Below are positions 33,749-42,869 of a stretch of 64,000 nt of DNA, piece after piece. The position numbers and the translations under genes were made by a program. This stretch comes from an uncultured Pelagibacteraceae bacterium (lineage in GTDB: Bacteria > Pseudomonadota > Alphaproteobacteria > Pelagibacterales > Pelagibacteraceae): contig CACOQN010000002.1 of the NCBI GenBank assembly GCA_902629285.1, positions 62,001 through 126,000 on the forward strand, written 5' to 3'. Numbering within the stretch: position 1 is the first letter of the stretch; each line of letters begins with the position of its first letter. Below the pieces are notes generated by a model, which had not been told where the DNA came from, made no database searches, and saw only the letters and a program-made list of their open reading frames with translations.

Positions 33749-36193
33749 ATGAAAAAAAAACTACCAACAAGCACAAAAGTTGTTGTTATTGGCGGTGGAG
33801 TGGTTGGTTGTTCTGTGGCTTACCATTTAGCGAAGTTTGGTTGGAAAGACACAATTCTATTAGAAAGAGATCAATTAACATCAGGAACAACTTGGCACGC
33901 CGCAGGTTTAGTAAGTCAATTAGGCCCCTCAGCAGCAATTACAAAAATAAGAAAATATACTTTAGATTTGTATAAAGAACTTGAGAAAAAAGTCGATCAT
34001 TCAGCTGGTTTAAGATTAAATGGTGCTCTTTCAATTGCACAAAATAAAGGAAGATGGCAGGAACTACAAAGACAAGCAACTACTGCACAACTTTACGACG
34101 TTGATGTAAGAATTTTGAGCAAAGATCAAATTAAAAAAGATTATCCTATTATTAATACTGAAGAAGTAATAGGTGGAATATTAATGCCAGGAGATGGAGC
34201 AGCAGACCCTTCAGGTGTTACACACATGCTTGCTAAAGGAGCAAAAATGGAAGGTGCTCAGATTTTTGAAAAATCACCGGTGGATGAAATTTTAACAAAA
34301 GGAGGAAAGATTTCTGGAGTAAAAGTTAATGGTCAAAAAATTGACTGTGAATATATTGTTTTAGCTTCAGGGATGTGGTCTAGACAAATTGGTGAAAAAG
34401 CAGGAGTTAGTATTCCACTTTATCCTGCAGAACATTTTTATATAATAACAGAGCCAATTGAAAATTTATCAAAAACTCTACCTGTTATTAGAGATTTTGA
34501 TAATCGAACTTATATTAAAGAGGATGCTGGCAAAATATTAGTTGGAATTTTTGAAGGAAATTCCATTCCTGCTTGGGATAAAACTAACAAAGTACCAGAA
34601 GATTTTTCATTTGGTGAGTTTCAGGAAAATTTTGAACATTTTGAACCTTATTTAGCATCTGCCATAGATAGATTTCCAATTTTAGAAAAAACAGGTATTA
34701 GGAAATTTTTTTCAGGTCCAGAATCTTTTACACCAGATACAAATACTTTATTAGGAGAGGTTTCAGAGATTAAAAACTTTTTTGTTTGTTGTGGATTAAA
34801 TAGTATTGGAATAGGAAGTGGAGGTGGAGTTGGAAAAGTTACTGCAGAATGGTTAATGAATGGTCATATTAATGAAGATATTTTTAATTATGACATTAAA
34901 AGATTTCAGAAATTTCACTCAGATTTAGGATTTATTAAAAAGAGAATAACTGAATCTCTTGGTGATTTGTATGGAATGCATTGGCCATATAAACAACATA
35001 AAACTTCAAGAAATATAAAAATACTTCCACATCATGATAATTTAAAAAGTTTTGGAGCTTGCTTTGGTGTATCAGGTGGATATGAAAGACCAATGTGGTT
35101 TGCACTTGATGGAGAAAAAGCAGAATATAAGTATAGTTATAACTATCAAAATTGGTATCCATCTGTTGAGTACGAAACAAACAATACAGTTAAAAATGTT
35201 GGTCTATTTGACTTAACACCTTTTTCCAAATTTGAAATTAAATCAGATAAAGCTCATGATGAATTACAAAAAATTTGTACATCAAATATTAAGCATAAAA
35301 TTGGTAAGTGCACTTATACACATATGTTAAATAAAGATGGTGGTATTGAAACTGACTTAACAGTTGTTTGCATAGATCACAATCATTTTAGAATAATAAG
35401 CTCTGCTGCAACAAGAGAAAGAGACAAATTTCATATAAAAAAACATTTGTCTAATGATGTAGAGTTAAAAGATGTAACTGATGATTATTGTGTTTTTGGA
35501 CTATTTGGTCCTAAGAGTAGATTATTAATGCAAAAATTAAGTACAGATGATTTTAGTAAAGAAAATTTTAAATTTGCAACTTCTAAATATATTAATATTG
35601 AAAGAAAAAAAATTTGGATACAAAGATTATCCTATGTTGGTGAGCTTGGTTACGAATTATATATAAAAAATAAAGATGCAAAAAGTATATATGAAAAAAT
35701 TATAGAAGAGGGGAAAATTTTCAATCTATCTAATTGTGGAATGCATGCACTGGATACAATGAGAATGGAAAGTGGTTTTTTGCATTGGGGACACGATATA
35801 TCACCTGAAGAAAATCAATATCAGGCAGGTCTAGAATTTACTATTAGTTACAAAAAACAAATTAATTTTATTGGAAAAGGAGCTTTGGAAAAAATTAAGA
35901 ATAAAAAACAAGATCGAAAATTTTCAATGTTTGTCCTTAAAGAAAATAAACCTGGAAAACCATTACTCCTTCATGATGAACCCATCTATTTAGGTGATAA
36001 AATTATAGGTAGAACTACTTCTGGTAATTATTCATTTAATTATAAAAAAAACTTAGCTTTTGGCTATATTAATAGCGAGATAGTAAATAAAAAATCAAAA
36101 GATCAGAGGTTTTATATAGAAATTGAAAAAATTAAATATTCAACGGAATTACTCGAAAAGCCTCTTAAAAATACAGATTTCAAAACAAGTTAA
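33749..36193 (+). CDS. Dimethylglycine/sarcosine-dehydrogenase-like flavoenzyme with folate-binding GCV_T domain
   Basis: 814 residues. The N-terminal DAO-type FAD domain has VVVIGGGVVGCSVAYHLA (residues 10-27) and TSGTTWHAAGL with His50 at the position used for covalent FAD attachment in dimethylglycine dehydrogenase. An FAO_M-like middle region is followed by a C-terminal aminomethyltransferase (GCV_T) domain from about residue 420 (VGLFDLTPFSKFEI, GELGYELYI, MDTMRMESGFLHWG-like). Such enzymes demethylate N-methylamines to formaldehyde or methylene-THF. Four bases after ald in the taurine operon, a methylated taurine or glycine substrate are both conceivable. Confidence 0.85.
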   Translation: MKKKLPTSTKVVVIGGGVVGCSVAYHLAKFGWKDTILLERDQLTSGTTWHAAGLVSQLGPSAAITKIRKYTLDLYKELEKKVDHSAGLRLNGALSIAQNKGRWQELQRQATTAQLYDVDVRILSKDQIKKDYPIINTEEVIGGILMPGDGAADPSGVTHMLAKGAKMEGAQIFEKSPVDEILTKGGKISGVKVNGQKIDCEYIVLASGMWSRQIGEKAGVSIPLYPAEHFYIITEPIENLSKTLPVIRDFDNRTYIKEDAGKILVGIFEGNSIPAWDKTNKVPEDFSFGEFQENFEHFEPYLASAIDRFPILEKTGIRKFFSGPESFTPDTNTLLGEVSEIKNFFVCCGLNSIGIGSGGGVGKVTAEWLMNGHINEDIFNYDIKRFQKFHSDLGFIKKRITESLGDLYGMHWPYKQHKTSRNIKILPHHDNLKSFGACFGVSGGYERPMWFALDGEKAEYKYSYNYQNWYPSVEYETNNTVKNVGLFDLTPFSKFEIKSDKAHDELQKICTSNIKHKIGKCTYTHMLNKDGGIETDLTVVCIDHNHFRIISSAATRERDKFHIKKHLSNDVELKDVTDDYCVFGLFGPKSRLLMQKLSTDDFSKENFKFATSKYINIERKKIWIQRLSYVGELGYELYIKNKDAKSIYEKIIEEGKIFNLSNCGMHALDTMRMESGFLHWGHDISPEENQYQAGLEFTISYKKQINFIGKGALEKIKNKKQDRKFSMFVLKENKPGKPLLLHDEPIYLGDKIIGRTTSGNYSFNYKKNLAFGYINSEIVNKKSKDQRFYIEIEKIKYSTELLEKPLKNTDFKTS

Positions 36194-36198
36194 ATATA

Positions 36199-36220
36199 TT
36201 CAATTAGATTGAAATTTTTT
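36199..36220 (+). terminator. Weak intrinsic terminator after the taurine operon
   Basis: TTCAAT (36199-36204) and ATTGAA (36208-36213) pair around a 3-base loop and are followed by T6 (36215-36220). The stem is short and AT-rich, so termination may be partial. It lies just downstream of the flavoenzyme stop and upstream of the small tail-anchored gene. Confidence 0.4.
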
Positions 36221-36243
36221 CTAAACCCTGCTTAAATTGGTTT

Positions 36244-36453
36244 GTGAAAAAAGAGATACATAATATAAATCAAGTTAATAATGATTTTGAAGCAAACAAC
36301 GATTTAAAAAAAGATAAAATTAAAACAACCAATGTAAATATTTTGCTTAATAGGGTTAGGTTAGATCAAAAAAGAACTCTTAGAAAAAAAATTATTTTTT
36401 CCCTTCTCTTAATAAGTGCAATAGGTAGTTTGGCATCTTATTTTAGTATTTAG
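36244..36453 (+). CDS. Small tail-anchored membrane protein, unknown function
   Basis: 69 residues. There is a polar Asn/Lys/Asp-rich first half, a basic segment (RVRLDQKRTLRKK), then a single C-terminal membrane helix (IIFSLLLISAIGSLASYF). It resembles the C-terminal half of the 90-residue protein at 18380-18652. Codon usage and composition match the neighbours. The gene stands alone between the taurine operon and the tRNA, 65 bases upstream of the latter. Function unknown; translation is likely but not certain. Confidence 0.6.
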   Translation: MKKEIHNINQVNNDFEANNDLKKDKIKTTNVNILLNRVRLDQKRTLRKKIIFSLLLISAIGSLASYFSI

Positions 36454-36475
36454 TTAATTCATAAAAAAAAGTTTA

Positions 36476-36503
36476 TTGAAACAATAATGATTTATATTAT
36501 AAG
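36476..36503 (+). promoter_or_regulatory. Candidate promoter of tRNA-Met
   Basis: TTGAAA (36476-36481) and TATAAG (36498-36503) with 16 bases between them; the predicted start is about 10 bases before the tRNA 5' end at 36519. No other promoter is apparent before the phosphoribosyltransferase gene downstream. Confidence 0.45.
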
Positions 36504-36518
36504 TCACTTATTAATTAT

Positions 36519-36595
36519 GGCGGGGTAGCTCAGTTGGTTAGAGCGCGGGACTCATAAGCCCGAGGTCAGTGGTTCGATCCCACTTCCCGCTACCA
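36519..36595 (+). tRNA. tRNA-Met (anticodon CAU)
   Basis: 77 bases including an encoded 3' CCA (36593-36595). The acceptor stem GGCGGGG pairs with TCCCGCT (G-U at both ends), the D-arm GCTC/GAGC is intact, and the anticodon loop is CTCATAA with CAT at 36553-36555. The T-arm contains GGTTCGATCC. The loop-closing position of the anticodon stem is an A-G mismatch. It resembles alphaproteobacterial elongator tRNA-Met rather than initiator (no C1-A72 mismatch); a lysidine-modified tRNA-Ile2 is the alternative for a CAU anticodon. Confidence 0.92.
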
Positions 36596-36607
36596 TATAT
36601 TATTAAA

Positions 36608-37123
36608 ATGAAAGACATTTATATCAGCTGGGAAGATTATCATAGGAAAATAGAGCAACTAGCTAAAAAAGTTTATGAAGATAATTGTAAATTTAATCAA
36701 ATTATATGTATTGCAAAAGGTGGATTAAGGGTCGGAGATGTTTTTAGTAGGCTATTCAATGTTCCGTTGGCTATATTGTCAGTTGAATCTTATCACGGTA
36801 ATAGTGATGATATTAAAAACCAGCAAGGACAATTTACATTTTCAAGAGATTTAGCTAAAACGACTCCAAATTTAGGATCTCATGTTTTATTAGTTGATGA
36901 TCTTGCCGATTCTGGAAAAACTTTAACAAAAAGTATAAAATGGATGGAACTATTTTACGGATTTTATTTAGAGGAAAAAATAAAAACAGCAGTAATTTGG
37001 CATAAATCAACTTCAGCATTTAAACCAGACTATTGTGTCGATTATCTAGAGAATTCTCCATGGATACATATGCCCTTTGAAAAATATGAGACGACTAATA
37101 TAAAAGATTTTAAATTTGAGTAA
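36608..37123 (+). CDS. Purine phosphoribosyltransferase (Gpt/XPRT-like)
   Basis: 171 residues from the ATG at 36608; an in-frame start further upstream would lie inside the tRNA and is not credible. The PRPP loop is VLLVDDLADSGKT (about residues 99-111), with ICIAKGGLRVGDVFSRL near the N-terminus and SVESYHG as in COG2236/xanthine-guanine phosphoribosyltransferases. It salvages guanine, xanthine or hypoxanthine. The ATG is 12 bases after the tRNA CCA with no ribosome site, so the message is probably released by tRNA 3' processing. It is convergent with guaC. Confidence 0.85.
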   Translation: MKDIYISWEDYHRKIEQLAKKVYEDNCKFNQIICIAKGGLRVGDVFSRLFNVPLAILSVESYHGNSDDIKNQQGQFTFSRDLAKTTPNLGSHVLLVDDLADSGKTLTKSIKWMELFYGFYLEEKIKTAVIWHKSTSAFKPDYCVDYLENSPWIHMPFEKYETTNIKDFKFE

Positions 37124-37141
37124 TTTTTAAAAAATTAAATT

Positions 37142-38176
37142 TTATTTAATAAGACTGTCGTTAAATTGATTTGATACTCTTACAAATGTTGTACACTTGC
37201 TGAGTTGTTTTAATGAAGGAGCTCCTACATATGTACAACTACTTCTTACACCACCAAGAATATTTAGAACTGTATCATTTATTTTACCTCTATACTTTAC
37301 CCTTACTTTTCTTCCCTCACTACTTCTATAGTCCGAAAGTCCACCATAATGTTTTTTATTTGCTATCTCAGAACTAGATCCGTAAAATTCTATGTACTTT
37401 TGTCCATTAACTTTGACTATTTTACCATTTCCTTCATCATGTCCAGCTAACATACCACCAAGCATAACAAAATCTGCACCGCCACCAAAACCTTTTGCAA
37501 CATCACCTGGACAAGTACAACCACCATCAGCTATTACATGTGCTCCAAGTCCATGTGCAGCATCAGCACATTCAATCACAGCACTTAATTGAGGGTAACC
37601 CACACCGGTTTGAAGTCTTGTTGTGCAAACACTTCCCGGTCCTATACCAACCTTGACAATATCTGCCCCACTTAAAACCAGCTCTTGTGTCATGTCTGCT
37701 GTAACAACATTTCCAGCGATAATAGTTTTTGTAGGATATTTATCCCTAACAGATTTTACAAAATTTGTGAAATGTTCTGTGTATCCATTAGCTACATCAA
37801 TACAAATAAATTTAAAAAAACTAAACTCTTTTAATACTTTATCAAGATTTTGAAAGTCTTCTTTTTTTATACCTACACTTAAAGCAATATTTGGATAAAT
37901 TTTTTTTATATTTTTGTTTTGTTTTATTTTTTTTACATCATGTTGTTTTGTTAAACTTGTTATCATTCCAAAATCATTTAGTTTCTCAGCAATACTTAAC
38001 TCTCCAACACCATCCATATTAGCTGCCATTATAGGAATTCCAGACCATTCATTTTTACTGTACTTGAACCTGTAAGTTCTCAATAAATTAACGTCTTTAC
38101 GACTCTTTAGAGTGCTTCTTTTGGGCCTAAACAAGACATCTGAATAATCTAATTTTAGTTCTTCTTCAATTCTCAT
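37142..38176 (-). CDS. guaC: GMP reductase
   Basis: 344 residues. The catalytic loop [19 protein letters not shown] and the following [23 protein letters not shown] and [22 protein letters not shown] match GuaC closely. The length and absence of CBS domains separate it from IMP dehydrogenase. It reduces GMP to IMP with NADPH, balancing guanine and adenine nucleotides. It is convergent with the purine phosphoribosyltransferase gene, 18 bases apart, so two purine-salvage genes sit together. Confidence 0.9.
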   Translation of the reverse strand: MRIEEELKLDYSDVLFRPKRSTLKSRKDVNLLRTYRFKYSKNEWSGIPIMAANMDGVGELSIAEKLNDFGMITSLTKQHDVKKIKQNKNIKKIYPNIALSVGIKKEDFQNLDKVLKEFSFFKFICIDVANGYTEHFTNFVKSVRDKYPTKTIIAGNVVTADMTQELVLSGADIVKVGIGPGSVCTTRLQTGVGYPQLSAVIECADAAHGLGAHVIADGGCTCPGDVAKGFGGGADFVMLGGMLAGHDEGNGKIVKVNGQKYIEFYGSSSEIANKKHYGGLSDYRSSEGRKVRVKYRGKINDTVLNILGGVRSSCTYVGAPSLKQLSKCTTFVRVSNQFNDSLIK

Positions 38177-38237
38177 ATTTGTAAGGTTATAATTATAACA
38201 ATGAATTTCAAATTAATTTATTACTTGTGGATAAGTT

Positions 38238-38954
38238 TTAATTAGATTTATTACTTAATATTTTCTTCAATTTTAAAGTGTTCATTGTCTGCCTGGGTGG
38301 CAATTTTGATTTCTTATTTAACTTTATTTTTTTAATTTTTGTATTGTGTGATTTTGCAAATAAGTAAACAGATTGTGACTTTCCACCAACATTAATAATT
38401 CCTTTTTGATTAATAAGTAGTGGAAGTAACTCTACTACTTCCTCATGAAACATAAAATTTGTAAGTAAATTTGAATAAGCTTTTTTATATTTAAAAGGCT
38501 TTTCAGTCATGGTTAATCTTAATACTAGCGAATTTTCATACATTCTTACTGCACACTCGCCTCCAAGTTTTGACAAGCCATAATTATTAAATGGTTTTAC
38601 AGGATCGTGTTCATAATAATTACCTTTTTTACCCTCATAAACATAGCCTGTAGAAAAATAAATTAATTTAATATTATTTTTTTTACATACTTTAGTAATA
38701 TTCGATGTACCGATAATATTAAGATCAATACTTTTAATAATATTTTTCTCATGAATTTTCATTGGTCTTGAAAGACCAGCACAATGCAAAATTATTTTTG
38801 GTTTAATTTTTTTTATGATTTTATTCAATGAATTAATACTTAAAATATTACATTCTTTTTTGTTTGCAAAATAAAGATTTAATTTTTTATTTTTAGATTT
38901 TAATATTTTTGCAAATCTTCCTTCACCACCTGTAACTAAAATCATATTTTTCAT
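38238..38954 (-). CDS. rmlD: dTDP-4-dehydrorhamnose reductase-like sugar reductase (RmlD family)
   Basis: 238 residues, shorter than the usual 290. The Rossmann start is VTGGEGRFAKIL and the SDR catalytic pair is in YGLSKLGGECAVRM (YxxxK). The substrate-binding C-terminal part appears reduced. Position immediately after rmlC, with a four-base overlap, supports the last step of dTDP-L-rhamnose synthesis. A related 6-deoxy-4-keto sugar product is possible given the truncation. A start three codons further on (38945) is also possible. Confidence 0.72.
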   Translation of the reverse strand: MKNMILVTGGEGRFAKILKSKNKKLNLYFANKKECNILSINSLNKIIKKIKPKIILHCAGLSRPMKIHEKNIIKSIDLNIIGTSNITKVCKKNNIKLIYFSTGYVYEGKKGNYYEHDPVKPFNNYGLSKLGGECAVRMYENSLVLRLTMTEKPFKYKKAYSNLLTNFMFHEEVVELLPLLINQKGIINVGGKSQSVYLFAKSHNTKIKKIKLNKKSKLPPRQTMNTLKLKKILSNKSN

Positions 38955-39478
38955 TTTAAATAGATTTTTTTATAATTTAAAAAAGAAATTCCTTTTTTAT
39001 CTTTTTGTGACAAGATTTTTTTTTGTAATGGCCAATTTATTTTTAAATATTTATCATTAACATTAATTGTAACTTCATTATTTTTTTCTCTATATTTTGT
39101 ACAACTATAAATAATATAATTTTCTTTTTCTAAACATTGAAATCCATGTGCAAAACCTTCAGGTATATATATAGAGTTAGAATTTGCTTCGCTTAATATA
39201 CATTTAAAAACTTTACCAAAAGTTTTGGAATTTTTCCTCAAATCAAGGGCAACATCGAATATTTTCCCTTTAATTACTGTTACAAATTTACCTTGGGAAT
39301 TTTTACTTTGGATATGTAATCCTCTAATTACGTTTTTCTTAGAATAAGACATTACTAAAAAAGGGAATTTTTTTTTAATATTACTCTCTTTTTTTATTTC
39401 TTTAAAGTAACCTCTTTTATCCCAGTGTCTTTTTTGTTTAATTAATAAAAGATCTTTAAATTTTGTCTTAACAGTCAC
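38951..39478 (-). CDS. rmlC: dTDP-4-dehydrorhamnose 3,5-epimerase (RmlC family)
   Basis: 175 residues. KRHWDKRGYFKEI, NVIRGLHIQSKNSQGKFV and VTVIKGKIFDVALDLRKNS give the RmlC cupin with its catalytic His in GLHIQ; IPEGFAHGFQCLE is the second signature. It epimerises dTDP-4-keto-6-deoxyglucose at C3 and C5. It is third in the rmlB-A-C-D operon and shares a base with the rmlA stop. Confidence 0.85.
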   Translation of the reverse strand: MTVKTKFKDLLLIKQKRHWDKRGYFKEIKKESNIKKKFPFLVMSYSKKNVIRGLHIQSKNSQGKFVTVIKGKIFDVALDLRKNSKTFGKVFKCILSEANSNSIYIPEGFAHGFQCLEKENYIIYSCTKYREKNNEVTINVNDKYLKINWPLQKKILSQKDKKGISFLNYKKIYLK

Positions 39479-40344
39479 TATGATATTATCCGTTTAAGAT
39501 ATTTTGAGTACTCACAATTTCCATAAAATCGAATTGATTGAATAATTGATTTTTTTGTTATCCAGTTATTATTTAATGATATTTCCTCTAGACAAGCTAT
39601 CTTAAAACCTTGAAGATTTTCAATTGATGATACAAAATTACTAGTTTTATAAAAATCTTCTATAGATCCAGTATCCAGCCAAGCACCACCCCTACCAATA
39701 AATTCTGCCGAGAGCTGCTTTTTCTTTTTATATTTATTTAATAAATCAACAATTTCTAATTCATTTCTTCTTGATGGTTTCAATTCTTTTGCAAATTTAA
39801 TAACTTTGTTATCAAAAAAATATAGTCCAGTTATTGCCAATTTTGATCTAGGTTTTTTTGGTTTTTCTTTCAGAGAAAGAATTTTTTTACCATTTACACT
39901 TGCGACACCAAATTTTTCAGGATTAGAAACTTTATGAAGAACTACTTTTGCACCATTTTTGATTTTAACACATTCATAAAGCATTTTACTTAAGGATTGT
40001 CCGTAAAAAAAATTATCTCCTAAAATCATTGCAACACTATCATTTTTAATGAAGTTTTTTCCTAATATAAATGCATCAGGTAACCCCCTTGGTTTATCTT
40101 GTTCGATATAATTAATTTTCATTCCAAACCTTTTTCCATCTGGAATTAATTTTTTGTACTGATCTAATTGTCCCTTATTTACAATTATTAAAACATTCCT
40201 TATTTTTGCCAACATAAGAATTGATAAAGGGTAAAATATTAATGGTTTATCATATATGGGTAGAAGTTGTTTATTCACCGCCTTAGTTAAAGGGCTCATC
40301 CTAGTTCCCATTCCACCTGCAAGAATTATTCCTTTTGTAATCAT
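39478..40344 (-). CDS. rmlA: Glucose-1-phosphate thymidylyltransferase
   Basis: 288 residues. The nucleotide loop GGMGTRMSPLTKAVNKQLLPIYDKP, MILGDNFFYG, and the product-binding region (EKPKKPRSKLAITGLYFFDN, GRGGAWLDTGS) are diagnostic of RmlA. It joins dTTP and glucose-1-phosphate. It overlaps rmlB by four bases and feeds dTDP-glucose to it. Confidence 0.93.
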   Translation of the reverse strand: MITKGIILAGGMGTRMSPLTKAVNKQLLPIYDKPLIFYPLSILMLAKIRNVLIIVNKGQLDQYKKLIPDGKRFGMKINYIEQDKPRGLPDAFILGKNFIKNDSVAMILGDNFFYGQSLSKMLYECVKIKNGAKVVLHKVSNPEKFGVASVNGKKILSLKEKPKKPRSKLAITGLYFFDNKVIKFAKELKPSRRNELEIVDLLNKYKKKKQLSAEFIGRGGAWLDTGSIEDFYKTSNFVSSIENLQGFKIACLEEISLNNNWITKKSIIQSIRFYGNCEYSKYLKRIIS

Positions 40345-41354
40345 TTATTACCTAATCTTTTTAAAATATCATTTTTGTGGATTGTTTTATAATAATCTAA
40401 ATTTTCTTTATACCAATTAAATGTTAACTTAATACCTTTTTTAAAATTTGTTTCTGCTTTCCAATTTAATTTTTTTTTGATTTTATTGCTATTTAAAGCA
40501 TATCTAACATCATGACCTGGTCGATCTTCAACATAGTTAATTTTTACTTTATCTCCTATTTTAATTATTTTTTTTGAATAATTTAAAAGGTTTTTACAAA
40601 CCTCTATATTGGTCAGATTTTTATTTGATCCAATATTGTAAAAATTGCCTAATTTTCCTCTCTTAAATATCTTAAATAAAGCATCACAATGATCTTTTAC
40701 ATATATCCATTCTCTTGAATTTCTACCTTTGCCATAGATTGGCAAAGATTTATTATTTAAAATATTATAAATTAATTTAGGTATTAATTTTTCTGGATGT
40801 TGTTTTGGCCCATAATTATTTGAGCAGTTAGTTATTATTGCTGGTATATTATAAGTTCTAATATAAGAGCTGACTAAATGATCAGATGCGGCTTTACTAG
40901 CAGCATATGGTGAGCTTGGTTTATAAGGGTAATTTTCAGATGTTCTTCCATTTAAAATATCCCCGTATACCTCATCTGTAGATATGTGAATAAGTTTTGA
41001 AGAATATTTTTTAGAATATTTTTTAAAGCATTCTAACAAATTATAAACACCAAGAATATTACTTTGGATAAAAGCTTCAGGATTATCTATAGACCTATCT
41101 ACGTGAGTCTCTGCAGCTAAATTAAATATAGCTATAGGTTTATATTTATTAAAAATATTTTTAAGTTTTTTATTATTAATGTCACATTTTATGAATTTGT
41201 ATCGCTTAGTAAATTTAAACTCCTTCACATTGTAAAAATTCGAGGAGTAAGAAATTTTATCTATATTAACTACAAAATAATTTTTTTTAATCAGTAGATC
41301 AATTAAATTACTTCCAATAAAACCTAAACCTCCGGTAACAACTATTTTTTTCAT
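40341..41354 (-). CDS. rmlB: dTDP-glucose 4,6-dehydratase
   Basis: 337 residues. The NAD motif is VTGGLGFIGSNLIDLL, the dehydratase motif is HISTDEVYGD, and the catalytic Tyr-Lys is in YAASKAASDHLV. NNYGPKQHPEKLIPK and GRNSREWIYVKDHCDA are further RmlB signatures. It is the first gene of the rhamnose operon, divergent from the GT2 glycosyltransferase by 59 bases. Confidence 0.94.
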   Translation of the reverse strand: MKKIVVTGGLGFIGSNLIDLLIKKNYFVVNIDKISYSSNFYNVKEFKFTKRYKFIKCDINNKKLKNIFNKYKPIAIFNLAAETHVDRSIDNPEAFIQSNILGVYNLLECFKKYSKKYSSKLIHISTDEVYGDILNGRTSENYPYKPSSPYAASKAASDHLVSSYIRTYNIPAIITNCSNNYGPKQHPEKLIPKLIYNILNNKSLPIYGKGRNSREWIYVKDHCDALFKIFKRGKLGNFYNIGSNKNLTNIEVCKNLLNYSKKIIKIGDKVKINYVEDRPGHDVRYALNSNKIKKKLNWKAETNFKKGIKLTFNWYKENLDYYKTIHKNDILKRLGNK

Positions 41355-41413
41355 TAATTAAATTATTTTTACATTAGTAAAAAGTATTAGTATAGTTCAT
41401 TTAAACAACACTT

Positions 41414-42304
41414 ATGTCAATATCTAGGCAAAATTTATCAGTCGTCATTGTTAGTTTTATGAGTGATGAAGTAATACACGACTGTATAAAATCAATACCA
41501 AAAGATATCAATATTATAGTTGTTGACAACTCAGGAAATCAAAATTTCAAATCAAAAATAGAGAAAAATTATAAAAACGCCAAATGTATTTTATCATTAG
41601 AAAATTTAGGCATGGGTGCTGGAAATAATTTAGGTTTAAAGAATTGTGATACTGACTATGCTTTAATTTTAAATCCAGATGTAATTTTAGAAAATAATAC
41701 TATAGATGAATTAATAATTGCATCAAATAAAATTGATTCTTTTGGAATAATTGCTCCACTTATAAATTCAGATACTAATTTAAACTACAAGTTAATTGAT
41801 AAAAAAATAAATATAGATTTAAATAATCCATTCAAAGTAAGGAGTGTTGACGGTTTTGCAATGCTTTTAAATGTAAAAAAATTAAATCAAATAGATAGTT
41901 TTAAAAACTTTAAATTTTTTGATGAAAATATTTTTCTATATTTAGAAAATGATGATTTGTGTAAAAGATTGATTCAAAATAACGAAAATATTTTTATTGT
42001 ACCTAAGTCTAAAATTAATCATCTAGGTGCTAAAGCTGTAAGTTTTAAATTTTCAGATTCAATTGAGCTTTCAAGAAATTGGCATTGGATTTGGTCTAAA
42101 TTTTATTTTAATAAAAAACATAGCAATTACCTGTCGGCTTTAATTTATGGTTTTCCATCTTTTTTTTCTGCTATTTTAAAATATATTTTTTATTTGATAA
42201 CTTTAAATTCTAAGAGGAGAGCAGTATATTTACATAGAGCTTTAGGATATTTAAATGCTGCTATTGGTAAAAAATCTTATTACAGACCAAATATCAAAAT
42301 TTAG
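41414..42304 (+). CDS. Family 2 glycosyltransferase, rhamnosyltransferase-like
   Basis: 296 residues. GT-A fold: VVIVSFMSDEVIHDCIKSIP, VVDNSGN, NLGMGAGNNLGLKNCDTDYALILNPD (the NPD acts as the DxD equivalent), and a C-terminal FDENIFLYLENDDLCKRL typical of WbbL-like rhamnosyltransferases. A hydrophobic segment near residues 245-265 may attach it to the membrane. Divergent position next to rmlBACD suggests it uses dTDP-rhamnose. It overlaps the convergent apt gene by four bases. Confidence 0.82.
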   Translation: MSISRQNLSVVIVSFMSDEVIHDCIKSIPKDINIIVVDNSGNQNFKSKIEKNYKNAKCILSLENLGMGAGNNLGLKNCDTDYALILNPDVILENNTIDELIIASNKIDSFGIIAPLINSDTNLNYKLIDKKINIDLNNPFKVRSVDGFAMLLNVKKLNQIDSFKNFKFFDENIFLYLENDDLCKRLIQNNENIFIVPKSKINHLGAKAVSFKFSDSIELSRNWHWIWSKFYFNKKHSNYLSALIYGFPSFFSAILKYIFYLITLNSKRRAVYLHRALGYLNAAIGKKSYYRPNIKI

Positions 42305-42828
42305 TGTCCAGGAAAATTAATTAAATTTTCAACTTGATATTTTTTTTTAATTAAATTATCAGATCCACCAAGATCAAATAAGTTAATTACAAAAATAAAA
42401 GCTGCAACCTTACCATTTGAAATTTCGACAAGTTTTGCAGCTGCTTCTGCTGTTCCTCCTGTAGCAATTAGGTCATCAATGATTAAAATTGAGTCTTTGT
42501 CATCTATAGAATCTTTATGAACCTCTATCGTAGCAGTTCCATATTCTAGTTCAAAATCAATTGAATGTACTTCTGCTGGTAACTTATCTTTTTTTCTTAA
42601 CATTATGAAAGGTTTTTTTAAGATGTAAGAAACAGCAGAGGCAAAGACAAAACCTCTAGACTCTATCGCTGCTATCTTAGTGAAATTAAACTTTTTTGAT
42701 CTTTCAACTATTTGATTTATAGTCTCAGCAAAGGCATTTTCGTTCTTAATTAACGTGGTAATATCTCTAAATAAAATCCCTTTTTTGGGATAATCAGGTA
42801 TTGATCTAATATAATCTTTTAGGTTCAT
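42301..42828 (-). CDS. apt: Adenine phosphoribosyltransferase
   Basis: 175 residues. The start LKDYIRSIPDYPKKGILFRDITTL, AAIESRGFVFASAVSYIL and the PRPP loop SILIIDDLIATGGTAEAAAKL are classic Apt. It converts adenine and PRPP to AMP. Adenine is released by the methylthioadenosine phosphorylase route, whose gene is divergent and only 41 bases away, so the two form one salvage unit. Confidence 0.94.
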   Translation of the reverse strand: MNLKDYIRSIPDYPKKGILFRDITTLIKNENAFAETINQIVERSKKFNFTKIAAIESRGFVFASAVSYILKKPFIMLRKKDKLPAEVHSIDFELEYGTATIEVHKDSIDDKDSILIIDDLIATGGTAEAAAKLVEISNGKVAAFIFVINLFDLGGSDNLIKKKYQVENLINFPGH

Positions 42829-42869
42829 AATAGTTAATTATAAAAGTATAAATAAATAAATTTTTAATT

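Noticed and set aside
36519-36595. tRNA-Met as an integration site of a mobile element
   Set aside because: No integrase, direct repeat of the tRNA 3' end or phage-like gene is visible around it; the flanking genes are ordinary metabolic ones.
36569-36607. Upstream in-frame start for the phosphoribosyltransferase
   Set aside because: It would place 27 coding bases inside the tRNA-Met gene. The homologous protein begins at the ATG at 36608.
37142-38176. IMP dehydrogenase as an alternative identity
   Set aside because: The length (344), absence of CBS domains and the sequence after the catalytic Cys fit GMP reductase better.
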